A stretch of 10,301 bases of DNA from NCBI GenBank assembly GCA_039187815.1, contig JBCCZI010000138.1, positions 1-10,301 on the forward strand, in the 5' to 3' direction. Both the position numbers and the translations under genes were made by a program. The stretch comes from Thermohalobaculum sp039187815 (GTDB lineage: Bacteria; Pseudomonadota; Alphaproteobacteria; Rhodobacterales; Rhodobacteraceae). Under the pieces are notes generated by a model. That model did no database searches and was not told the DNA's origin. It saw only the letters and a list, made by a program, of their open reading frames with translations. Position 1 is the first letter of the stretch, and the number at the start of each line of letters is the position of its first letter. Positions 1-5,781 of this stretch are shown piece by piece.

Positions 1-254
1 CGGAGAGACAGGCCCCAGGGTCTGACGGCCCAGATGGCCCCAGCGGCCTATCCGCTAACGAGACCACGGAGCAAGCGCAACCCCAACACGGCCGCGGCCC
101 GCGTGCCGACAGACAGGCCGGATACATATGCGCGACTTCCGAGATCCAACCAACACCCGCCCTACGAACAGCAACCACCACATCCATGGGCTGGGCTGGG
201 CGTCTCATCCTGATACGGAGGGGCGAGGCGCGGCCGATCTCACGCACTTAGGCA

Positions 255-283
255 TCGACGGGACCCGGCCCTCGGCCTAAACT
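255..283 (+). promoter_or_regulatory. possible sigma70-type promoter for the MmgE/PrpD gene
   Basis: A TCGACG hexamer (255-260, four of six matches to TTGACA) and a TAAACT hexamer (278-283, four of six matches to TATAAT) are separated by 17 bases. They lie 66 bases before the chosen start codon. An AT-rich patch (TTAATTTTAG, 287-296) follows directly, in otherwise GC-rich DNA. The match is moderate and could be chance. Confidence 0.3.
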
Positions 284-331
284 GGGTTAATTTTAGCAGT
301 CTTGCCCCGGCCGGCCGGCACTGGCCGCGGT

Positions 332-343
332 GAGGAGAAGAGG
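332..343 (+). promoter_or_regulatory. ribosome binding site deciding the MmgE/PrpD start
   Basis: The purine run GAGGAGAAGAGG ends 6 bases before the ATG at 350. It favours this ATG over the in-frame TTG at 302, whose extra 16 residues (Pro/Gly/Arg/Lys-rich) would be encoded across the binding site itself. Confidence 0.75.
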
Positions 344-349
344 TGCCAG

Positions 350-1699
350 ATGAGCACGCCGTTGATCGACTTTGTCCATGACATGCGGCTGAAAGCCGTG
401 CCCGAGCCCGTGCGCCAGCAGGCGCGGCGGCTGCTGCTCGATATTGCGGGCGTTGCAGCTGGCGGCTCTCGGACCCGGCTCTCCGAGATCGTGCGCACCC
501 ATGCGGTGCGCCACTTCGCGGCCGGCGCGGCCGGGGCGCGCATGCTGGTCGACGGGCGGCGGGTCAGCCCGGCCGGCGCGGCCTTGGCCGGCGGCATGAC
601 CATCGACGGGCTCGACGCCCATGACGGACACAAGCTGACCAAGGGCCATGTGGGCTGTGGCGCGATCCCGGCGGTGCTGGCGCTGGCCGAGGCCGAAGAG
701 CGCCTGGCGCCGGACGAGCTGCTGACAGCGGTCGTTCTGGCCTATGAGATCGGCAGCCGGGCGGGCATCGCGCTCCACCGCATGGCGGCGGATTACCACA
801 CCTCGGGCGCCTGGGTGGCGGTGGCCTGTGCGGCGCTTGGCGCCCGGGCCATCGGGCTTGGCATGCACGAGACGCGCCACGCCGTGGGCATCGCCGAGTA
901 CCACGGCCCCCGCAGCCCCATGATGCGCTGCATCGACCATCCGACCATGCTGAAGGACGGCTCGGGCTGGGGGGCGATGGCCGGCGTGTCGGCAGCCTAT
1001 CTGGCGGCAGACGGCTTCACCGGCGCGCCGGCCGTCACGGTCGAGAGCCCGGATGTCGCCGATCTATGGGGCACGCTCGGCCAGCGCTGGTACACCTCCG
1101 AGCAGTACCTCAAGCCGCATCCCGTCTGCCGCTGGGCCCAGCCGCCGATCGCCGCGGTCCTGGCGCTCCGCGACGAGCATGGGCTGACGGCCGCGGATGT
1201 CGAGCGCATCGAGATCCAGACCTTCCACGAGTCCGTGCGCCTGGCGACCCGCCGGCCCCGCACGACCGAGGAGGCTCAGTACTCCACCGCCTTCCCCGTT
1301 GCCGCGGCCATGGTGCGCGGCCGCGTCGGCGCGGCCGAGGTCGAGGAGGCCGCTTTCCGCGACCGTGAGATCCTGCGCCTGGCCGACAGTATCGTGGTCA
1401 GCGAGGACGAGGAGTGCAACGACCGCTTCCCCGCCCAGCGCTGCGCCCGCGTCGCCATCGTTTTGACCGATGGGCGCCGGCTACAGTCGGGCCTGACCGA
1501 AGCACGGGGCGACCCAGAGGCGCCCCTGCCCATGTCCGAGGTCCGCGCCAAATACCGCGCCCTGGCCGAGCCTGTCATGGGCCGCGACCGCGCCAATGCG
1601 CTCGAATCCATGATCGACGCGCTGGGGCGTGAGGGCAGCTCGGGCCAGGACGTGCTCCGCCTGATGGTCGAGCCCGCCAAGACCGCCATCCCTGCCTGA
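350..1699 (+). CDS. MmgE/PrpD family protein (2-methylcitrate dehydratase-like)
   Basis: This 449-residue protein has the length and layout of the MmgE/PrpD family, which includes 2-methylcitrate dehydratases and cis-aconitate decarboxylases. The family has an all-helical domain made of both chain ends plus a middle alpha/beta lid. Family-like stretches are the D-G-L-D-A-H-D motif (86-92) followed by G-H-V-G (99-102), H-T-S-G near 150-153, L-K-D-G-S-G (201-206), and K-P-H-P-V-C-R (255-261), then Y-S-T-A-F-P (311-316). In many members the motif after C-R reads x-x-H; here it reads W-A-Q, so a usual histidine is Gln264. No signal peptide or membrane helix is seen, so it should be cytosolic. It is followed after 7 bases by a CaiD-like crotonase, which suggests a shared pathway. 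Family assignment is firm; the reaction is not known. It is unlikely to be a housekeeping PrpD because no prpB or prpC lies beside it. Confidence 0.88.
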   Translation: MSTPLIDFVHDMRLKAVPEPVRQQARRLLLDIAGVAAGGSRTRLSEIVRTHAVRHFAAGAAGARMLVDGRRVSPAGAALAGGMTIDGLDAHDGHKLTKGHVGCGAIPAVLALAEAEERLAPDELLTAVVLAYEIGSRAGIALHRMAADYHTSGAWVAVACAALGARAIGLGMHETRHAVGIAEYHGPRSPMMRCIDHPTMLKDGSGWGAMAGVSAAYLAADGFTGAPAVTVESPDVADLWGTLGQRWYTSEQYLKPHPVCRWAQPPIAAVLALRDEHGLTAADVERIEIQTFHESVRLATRRPRTTEEAQYSTAFPVAAAMVRGRVGAAEVEEAAFRDREILRLADSIVVSEDEECNDRFPAQRCARVAIVLTDGRRLQSGLTEARGDPEAPLPMSEVRAKYRALAEPVMGRDRANALESMIDALGREGSSGQDVLRLMVEPAKTAIPA

Positions 1700-1706
1700 G
1701 GCCCCG

Positions 1707-2492
1707 ATGACCGACACCGCTGTGCGCACCACCCGCGAGGGCGCGATCCTCGCCGTCACCCTCGATCGGCCCAAGGCCAACGCCATCGACCTCGCCACCA
1801 GCCGCGAGATGGGCGAGACTTTCCGCGCCTTTCGCGACGACCCCGCGCTGCGGGTGGCCATCGTCACCGGCGCGGGCCCCAAATTCTTCTGCCCCGGATG
1901 GGATCTGAAGGCGGCGGCGGACGGCGATGCGGTCGATGGCGACTACGGCGTCGGCGGGTTCGGCGGGCTGCAGGAGCTGCGCGGGATGAACAAGCCGGTG
2001 ATCGCTGCGGTCAACGGCATCTGCTGCGGCGGCGGGCTCGAGCTTGCGCTGTCGGCGGACATCATCCTGGCGGCGGACCATGCCAGCTTTGCCCTGCCCG
2101 AGATCCGCTCGGGCACCGTCGCGGATGCCGCCAGCGTCAAGCTGCCGAAACGCATCCCCTATCACATCGCCATGGAGATGCTGCTGACGGGGCGCTGGCT
2201 GGATGCCGAGGAGGCCCATCGCTGGGGGCTGGTCAACCGCATCCACCCGGCCGAGCAGCTGATGGAGCAGGCCTGGGAGCTCGCGCGGCTGCTGGCCTCG
2301 GGCCCGCCCCTGGTCTATGCGGCGATCAAGGAGATCGTGCGCGATGCCGAGGACACCAAGTTCCAGGACGCCATGAACCGCATCACCCAGCGCCAGCTTG
2401 GGACGGTCGACATCCTCTATGGCTCGGAGGACAATCTGGAGGGCGCCCGCGCCTTTGCCGAGAAACGCGATCCGGTCTGGAAGGGGCGCTGA
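1707..2492 (+). CDS. caiD: CaiD-like enoyl-CoA hydratase/isomerase (crotonase family)
   Basis: A 261-residue crotonase fold protein. From memory it closely resembles E. coli CaiD (crotonobetainyl-CoA hydratase, also 261 residues): shared stretches include L-D-R-P-K-A-N-A-I-D (19-28), F-R-D-D-P (42-46), G-W-D-L-K-A-A (64-70), G-G-G-L-E-L (108-113) and the C-terminal E-K-R-D-P-V-W-K-G-R. Glu112 and Glu132 occupy the positions of the two crotonase catalytic glutamates. The loop after Glu132, usually P-D/G-S/G-G-G in this family, reads A-D-A-A-S and seems one residue shorter. The ATG lies 7 bases after the upstream stop, and GAGG overlapping that stop can serve as its binding site. The crotonase call is sure. 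The carnitine substrate is doubtful because no caiA, caiB or caiC is visible, and another acyl-CoA is possible. Confidence 0.85.
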   Translation: MTDTAVRTTREGAILAVTLDRPKANAIDLATSREMGETFRAFRDDPALRVAIVTGAGPKFFCPGWDLKAAADGDAVDGDYGVGGFGGLQELRGMNKPVIAAVNGICCGGGLELALSADIILAADHASFALPEIRSGTVADAASVKLPKRIPYHIAMEMLLTGRWLDAEEAHRWGLVNRIHPAEQLMEQAWELARLLASGPPLVYAAIKEIVRDAEDTKFQDAMNRITQRQLGTVDILYGSEDNLEGARAFAEKRDPVWKGR

Positions 2493-2496
2493 CGAC

Positions 2497-2522
2497 GCTG
2501 GGCACCTGCCCCGCCGCCCAGC
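2497..2522. terminator. possible hairpin terminator between convergent genes
   Basis: A perfect 7-base inverted repeat (GCTGGGC 2497-2503, GCCCAGC 2516-2522) with a 12-base loop lies in the 35-base gap between the crotonase stop and the stop of the convergent small membrane protein gene. No T-run follows on either strand, so intrinsic termination is only a possibility. Confidence 0.35.
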
Positions 2523-2527
2523 CCGGC

Positions 2528-2758
2528 TCAGGTGTTCCAGAAGAACAAGAGCAGCATGACGGCCGTCGCGGCCATCACCACCAGGCTGAGCGCCGGCCAT
2601 CCGCCCAGCATCAGCGCGATCAGCGCCAGCCCGAACAGGTTGAAGACCAGCCATAACAGGCTGCCATCGGGCCCATCGCGCAGATCGCGCAGGAAGGCGC
2701 CCAGGAGCGGCGTGGCAAAGGCGAGCTCGGTGACAACGTCTCGGATGGCCTTGATCAT
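2528..2758 (-). CDS. small two-helix membrane protein, unknown function
   Basis: A 76-residue protein I do not recognise. The N-terminal 30 residues look amphipathic, with charged residues in R-D-L-R-D (24-28). Two hydrophobic stretches follow at about 34-51 and 55-73, joined by a short G-G-W-P turn, and the chain ends almost at once (F-F-W-N-T). It is probably a hairpin in the inner membrane. A GGAG sequence 5 bases before the ATG is a good ribosome binding site and supports translation and this start. The gene converges on the crotonase gene and diverges from the DUF2189 gene with a 133-base gap, so it is probably its own transcription unit. The neighbouring cbb3 oxidase makes an envelope or respiratory role conceivable, but nothing in the sequence shows it. 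Confidence 0.65.
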   Translation of the reverse strand: MIKAIRDVVTELAFATPLLGAFLRDLRDGPDGSLLWLVFNLFGLALIALMLGGWPALSLVVMAATAVMLLLFFWNT

Positions 2759-2891
2759 GACGTCTCCATTGCCGCACCCCCGCGCGCGACCCCTGGTGCC
2801 GGCGCGGCTGTGCTATAGGTAGGAGCCAAGACGCTTTCGCCAACGCCCCTGCGACGCCCGTGCGCCGCCGTGGCCGAGCCCGAGGACCGGC

Positions 2892-3689
2892 ATGAGCACC
2901 AGCGAGCCGAGCGACCAGATCCCCCCCACAGCCAGCCCGGCGGGCGAGGCCCCGACCCTGCCGCTGCGCCCACCCGAGATCGCGCCCGGGCGCTGCCTGC
3001 ATTGGCTGCGCGCCGGCTGGCAGGACCTGCGCGGGGCAACCGGGCCGGCGTTGCGCTATGGCATCGGCTTTGTCGCGCTCAGCTGGACGCTGGTGCTGCT
3101 GCTGTTTCTCAGCGGGCTCGAATGGATGCTGTTGCCGGCGCTGGCCGGCGCCATGCTGATGGGGCCGCTGGTGGCGACGGGGCTTTATCAGATCAGCCGG
3201 GCGCAGAACGGCGTGGACGAGGCGCTGCCCGCCGCCCCGGACCAGATCGGCCTCTTGGGTGCGATCCTGCTGGTGCTGCTCTTGGCCTGGATCCGGGCGG
3301 CGACGCTGATCTATGCGCTGTTCTTTGGGCTCACACCATTCCCGGGGTTCTTGGACAAGATGCTGCTGATCTTCGCCACCCCCGACGGTTTGGCGATGCT
3401 GGCGATCGGCACGGCGGTGGGCGGGCTCTTCGCCGCGCTGACCTTCGCGCTGACAGCGTTCTCGATCCCGATGCTGGTGTCGCGCGACATCGATGCCTTT
3501 ACCGCGATGGGCCGCAGCTTCAGCGCGGTCACCCACAATCTGCGGCCCGCGATCGAATGGGCGGCTGCGATCCTGGTGCTGTCGGTGATCGGCTTTGCCA
3601 CCGGGCTGCTGGGGATGATCGTGGTGTTCCCGTGGCTCGGCTTTGCCACCTGGCACGCCTATTCGGACGTGTTCGGCGACCGCGACTGA
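2892..3689 (+). CDS. DUF2189 domain integral membrane protein
   Basis: A 265-residue protein with a Pro-rich hydrophilic N-terminus (1-33), then R-A-G-W-Q-D-L-R (40-47), and about five or six membrane segments (roughly 54-72, 80-98, 122-145, 167-195, 220-247). The pattern of R-A-G-W-x-D-L near the start, G-P-L-x-A-x-G-L-Y-x-I-S-R (91-103), G-T-A-V-G (173-177), S-I-P-M-L (191-195) and the final P-W-L-G-F-A-T-W-H-A-Y (247-257) is that of DUF2189 proteins. Their function is unknown, but they often lie near cytochrome oxidase or denitrification genes in proteobacteria. GAGGA (2882-2886) stands 5 bases before the ATG. A TATAGG hexamer at 2814-2819 could be a -10 element, with no good -35. The 3' end overlaps the convergent ccoS gene by 31 bases. 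Family call is good; the biochemical role is open. Confidence 0.85.
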   Translation: MSTSEPSDQIPPTASPAGEAPTLPLRPPEIAPGRCLHWLRAGWQDLRGATGPALRYGIGFVALSWTLVLLLFLSGLEWMLLPALAGAMLMGPLVATGLYQISRAQNGVDEALPAAPDQIGLLGAILLVLLLAWIRAATLIYALFFGLTPFPGFLDKMLLIFATPDGLAMLAIGTAVGGLFAALTFALTAFSIPMLVSRDIDAFTAMGRSFSAVTHNLRPAIEWAAAILVLSVIGFATGLLGMIVVFPWLGFATWHAYSDVFGDRD

Positions 3690-3847
3690 GGCCGGCGGGG
3701 CAGCGGGCGGTCCTCGGTCTCGAAGATCCGCGCCTTGTCGCCGTCGAGATCCTCGTATTGCCCGGCGCGCAGCGTCCAGACAAAGCCCACCAAGCCGAGC
3801 AAACCCAGCCCGAGTGCGGCCGGGATCAGCCAGAGCAGCGCCGTCAC
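3659..3847 (-). CDS. ccoS: cbb3-type cytochrome oxidase assembly protein CcoS
   Basis: A 62-residue single-helix protein of the CcoS family, which is needed for cofactor insertion into the cbb3 oxidase. The membrane helix spans about residues 2-22 and is followed by the family signature W-T-L-R-A-G-Q-Y-E-D-L-D-G (23-35), then a charged tail. The chosen GTG at 3847 gives the typical CcoS start directly before the helix and overlaps the preceding stop as GTGA. An upstream in-frame TTG at 3889 would add 14 residues that family members normally lack and would run through the preceding small gene. The last 31 bases lie antisense to the end of the DUF2189 gene. It is the last gene of the minus-strand cco operon in this window. 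Confidence 0.87.
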   Translation of the reverse strand: MTALLWLIPAALGLGLLGLVGFVWTLRAGQYEDLDGDKARIFETEDRPLPRRPQSRSPNTSE

Positions 3848-4008
3848 CGGGCCGATCCCGGGGTCGAGCCCAGCTCTTGGCCCTCCCAATTCTGGAACGC
3901 CGACTGAATGTGGTAGCCCTTGAAGGCCACTGCCCCCAGTATGCCGAGGCCAATCAGCGCAAAGACCCAGACGCGGAAGCGGCGGGTCGCGGTGTCCTCA
4001 ACGCTCAC
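3844..4008 (-). CDS. 54-residue single-helix protein in the cco operon, unknown
   Basis: This small gene fits exactly between ccoP and ccoS. Its GTG start (4006-4008) overlaps the ccoP stop as GTGA, and its TGA (3844-3846) overlaps the ccoS GTG in the same way. The product has a short N-terminus with R-R-F-R (9-12), one hydrophobic helix (about 13-29), then F-K-G-Y-H-I-Q-S-A-F (29-38) and a polar tail ending G-S-A-R. The positive residues before the helix suggest N-in, C-out. By hand count GC is about 83% at codon position 3 and 50% at position 2, as in the true genes here. I do not recognise a family. It is shorter than CcoH/FixH and differs from CcoQ. A small cbb3 subunit or assembly factor (compare CcoM of Pseudomonas stutzeri) is an inference from position and topology. 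Confidence 0.72.
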   Translation of the reverse strand: MSVEDTATRRFRVWVFALIGLGILGAVAFKGYHIQSAFQNWEGQELGSTPGSAR

Positions 4009-4871
4009 GGCGCGGGCTGCCCGAGCCAGTGGACATAGAGCGCGAGCTGGCGGATCTGCTCCTCGCTCAGCCGCCCGGTCCAGCCTGGCATGACACCGGC
4101 GCGGCCGTATTCCAGCGTGTGCTCAAGCGCCCCATAGTCGCCGCCATAGATCCAGGCCGGATCGGTCAGCGCCGGCGCCCCGTTCTCGAGCCCCCCGACC
4201 CCGCCATCATTGTGGCACGCAGCACAGTTCTCCTCGAACACCACGGCGCCCGAGGCGGCCCCTTCGGCCTCATGCTCGAAGCCGCCGAGTTGCCGGACAT
4301 ATTCGATCACCGCGGTGATCTCCGGGTCCTCGAGCATCTCCATCTGCCCAAAGGCCGGCATCTGCGCAATCCGCGTGTCGTCGTCATGGGGATAGTTGAT
4401 GCCGTGCAGCAAGGTCAGATGGATCTCGCTGGCGGAGCCGGACCAGAGCCAGTGCGCATCGATCAGGTTGGGGAACCCCACCTGCCCCGCCGCGTCCGAG
4501 CGGTGGCACATGGCGCAGTTGTCGCGGTAGAGCACCGCGCCCCCGTCGAAATAGGCCGCGCGGGCGGCCGGATCGGCGGCCAGGGCATCGAGATCTCCGG
4601 TCAGCGGGGCGAGAAACGGCGCGAGGTCGGCCGAGGCCTCGGCCACCTCGGCATCCACCACCGCACGGGCCGAATAGCCGAGCCAGCCGCGGGTATAGTC
4701 CGACAGGATCGGCCAGGCGGGGTAGTAGAGCGTGTAGCCGATCGTGAACAGGATCGCCGCCCGCATCGCCCATTTGGCGAGTTGCGGCACGGGCGTGTTG
4801 AGCTCGGTCAGCCCGTCCCATTCATGCCCGGTGGTGGTCTGCCCCGAGATCGGATCGCGCTTCACCTGCAT
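4005..4871 (-). CDS. ccoP: cbb3-type cytochrome c oxidase subunit III, diheme (CcoP)
   Basis: A 288-residue membrane-anchored diheme cytochrome c that accepts electrons from soluble or membrane cytochromes c and passes them to CcoO. The N-terminus has T-G-H-E-W-D-G-L (14-21), the usual CcoP opening, then one helix at about 34-54 with Y-Y-P-A-W-P (49-54) at its periplasmic end. Two heme c sites follow: C-A-M-C-H (119-123) and C-A-A-C-H (216-220). Met171 (M-P-A-F-G) and Met261 (M-P-G-W) are likely axial ligands. The length is normal. The ATG has a strong GAGGAGGA ribosome binding site inside the end of ccoQ, and the first codons overlap ccoQ by 10 bases. The stop overlaps the GTG of the next small gene. 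Confidence 0.97.
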   Translation of the reverse strand: MQVKRDPISGQTTTGHEWDGLTELNTPVPQLAKWAMRAAILFTIGYTLYYPAWPILSDYTRGWLGYSARAVVDAEVAEASADLAPFLAPLTGDLDALAADPAARAAYFDGGAVLYRDNCAMCHRSDAAGQVGFPNLIDAHWLWSGSASEIHLTLLHGINYPHDDDTRIAQMPAFGQMEMLEDPEITAVIEYVRQLGGFEHEAEGAASGAVVFEENCAACHNDGGVGGLENGAPALTDPAWIYGGDYGALEHTLEYGRAGVMPGWTGRLSEEQIRQLALYVHWLGQPAP

Positions 4872-5041
4872 GGGCGGTCCTCCTCCTCAAGCGGGCTGCG
4901 GGCGGCGCGGTCCATCTCGGCCTTTTTCGACGGGCGGTAGATCCAGATCACCGCCGCGATGAACACCACGCCGAGATAGAGCGCTCCCCAGCTTTTCGAG
5001 AAGAACAGGACAGCGTCATGGGTGGCGGCGGGATCGCTCAT
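4862..5041 (-). CDS. ccoQ: cbb3-type oxidase small subunit CcoQ
   Basis: A 59-residue one-helix protein with the usual CcoQ position between ccoO and ccoP and the usual short length. The sequence has a hydrophilic start with H-D-A (8-10), a helix of about residues 20-36 ending W-I-Y-R-P (33-37), then the charged S-K-K-A-E-M-D (38-44) stretch typical of CcoQ/FixQ, and a Glu-rich tail. CcoQ stabilises the complex or aids the CcoP interaction and carries no cofactor. Its ATG overlaps the ccoO stop as ATGA, with GGGAGG a few bases upstream inside ccoO, so translation is probably coupled. The end of the gene carries the ribosome binding site of ccoP. Confidence 0.9.
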   Translation of the reverse strand: MSDPAATHDAVLFFSKSWGALYLGVVFIAAVIWIYRPSKKAEMDRAARSPLEEEDRPCR

Positions 5042-5778
5042 CGCAGCACCTCCCGGTTCCCCTCGATGCTGTCGAGATCGGCCAGCGTGCCCAGCATCTG
5101 CAGATAGGCCACCAGCGCGTCCATCTCGGTCACAGCCCCCGGATTGCCGTCGAAATCGCGGATGTTGACCTGCTCGCCATAGCGCTCGATCAGGCCGTCG
5201 GCCTCGCCCTCGGGATTGGCCTGGGCCTGAGCATCGCCGGCCGCCTTGGCCACCATCTCGGGCGTATAGGGATCGCCTGCGCGGCGGAGCGTGGCCAGCC
5301 GCGGCGCCATCCGCTCGATCCGCAGGCGCGTCTCGGCCAGGAAGCCATAGCCCGGCATGATCGAGGCCGGCACGATCTGGCGCGGGTTCTTCAGATGCGC
5401 CGCGTGCCAGGCATCCGAGTACTTGCCCCCCACCCGCGCGAGATCCGGCCCCGTGCGTTTCGAGCCCCACTGGAACGGCCGGTCAAACATGCTCTCGGCC
5501 GCCAGGCTGTAGTGGCCATAGCGCTCCACATCCATGCGCAGGGTCCGGATCATTTGGCTGTGGCAGGCATAACACCCCTCACGCACATAGATGTCGCGCC
5601 CCGCCAGCTCGAGCGGGGTGTAGGGCCGCATCCCGTTCACTTTCTCAACAGTGTTTTGAATTGTAAACAATGGTGCGATTTCGAACAGGCCGCCGAGGGA
5701 GGCCACGAACAGGATCATGCCGACCAGGGCCAGGCCGTGGCGCTCGATCTTCTGGTGAGGGTGCTGGGTCTCGGCCAT
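5038..5778 (-). CDS. ccoO: cbb3-type cytochrome c oxidase subunit II, monoheme (CcoO)
   Basis: A 246-residue membrane-anchored monoheme cytochrome c that relays electrons from CcoP to the heme-copper centre of CcoN. A single N-terminal helix spans about 15-33. It is followed by the periplasmic domain with E-L-A-G-R-D-I-Y (57-64) and the heme site C-Y-A-C-H (69-73) with S-Q-M-I-R-T-L after it, the hallmark of CcoO. Further family stretches are G-P-D-L-A-R-V-G-G-K-Y (about 113-123) and S-I-M-P-G-Y (about 143-148), whose Met is the likely second axial ligand. Near the C-terminus, D-A-L-V-A-Y-L-Q-M-L-G-T is conserved. The ATG lies 3 bases after the ccoN stop, with GGAG 6 bases upstream of it. Confidence 0.97.
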   Translation of the reverse strand: MAETQHPHQKIERHGLALVGMILFVASLGGLFEIAPLFTIQNTVEKVNGMRPYTPLELAGRDIYVREGCYACHSQMIRTLRMDVERYGHYSLAAESMFDRPFQWGSKRTGPDLARVGGKYSDAWHAAHLKNPRQIVPASIMPGYGFLAETRLRIERMAPRLATLRRAGDPYTPEMVAKAAGDAQAQANPEGEADGLIERYGEQVNIRDFDGNPGAVTEMDALVAYLQMLGTLADLDSIEGNREVLR

Positions 5779-5781
5779 GGC

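Larger units (their letters stand above)
1..349. other. gene-free stretch, no supported gene
   Basis: I see no convincing gene here. One plus-strand frame is open from the left edge to about position 216, and a minus-strand frame is open toward the edge, but both translations are rich in Pro, Arg and Gly/Cys with no recognisable family pattern. The DNA looks less GC-rich than the genes to its right and has a CA-rich patch around 150-190. A three-fold GGGCT-like run sits near 190-200. A short inverted repeat (AGCGG/CCGCT) lies near 43-57. Only the last 100 bases, which hold a possible promoter and a ribosome binding site, can be linked to the next gene. Confidence 0.5.

Noticed and set aside
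1..216. Open plus-strand frame from the left edge, as a possible gene end
   Set aside because: The translation is a Pro/Arg/Gln-rich chain with no recognisable motif, and the DNA lacks the codon-position bias of the neighbouring genes.
3848..3889. TTG start for ccoS at 3889
   Set aside because: It adds 14 non-family residues that overlap the 54-residue gene; the GTG at 3847 with its GTGA overlap gives the standard CcoS start.
1575..3953. Very long minus-strand open frame of 792 codons crossing several genes
   Set aside because: It is antisense to the MmgE/PrpD, crotonase and DUF2189 genes, has a Gln/Arg/Ala/His-rich translation without domain pattern, and is open only because GC-rich coding DNA has few stops on the other strand.
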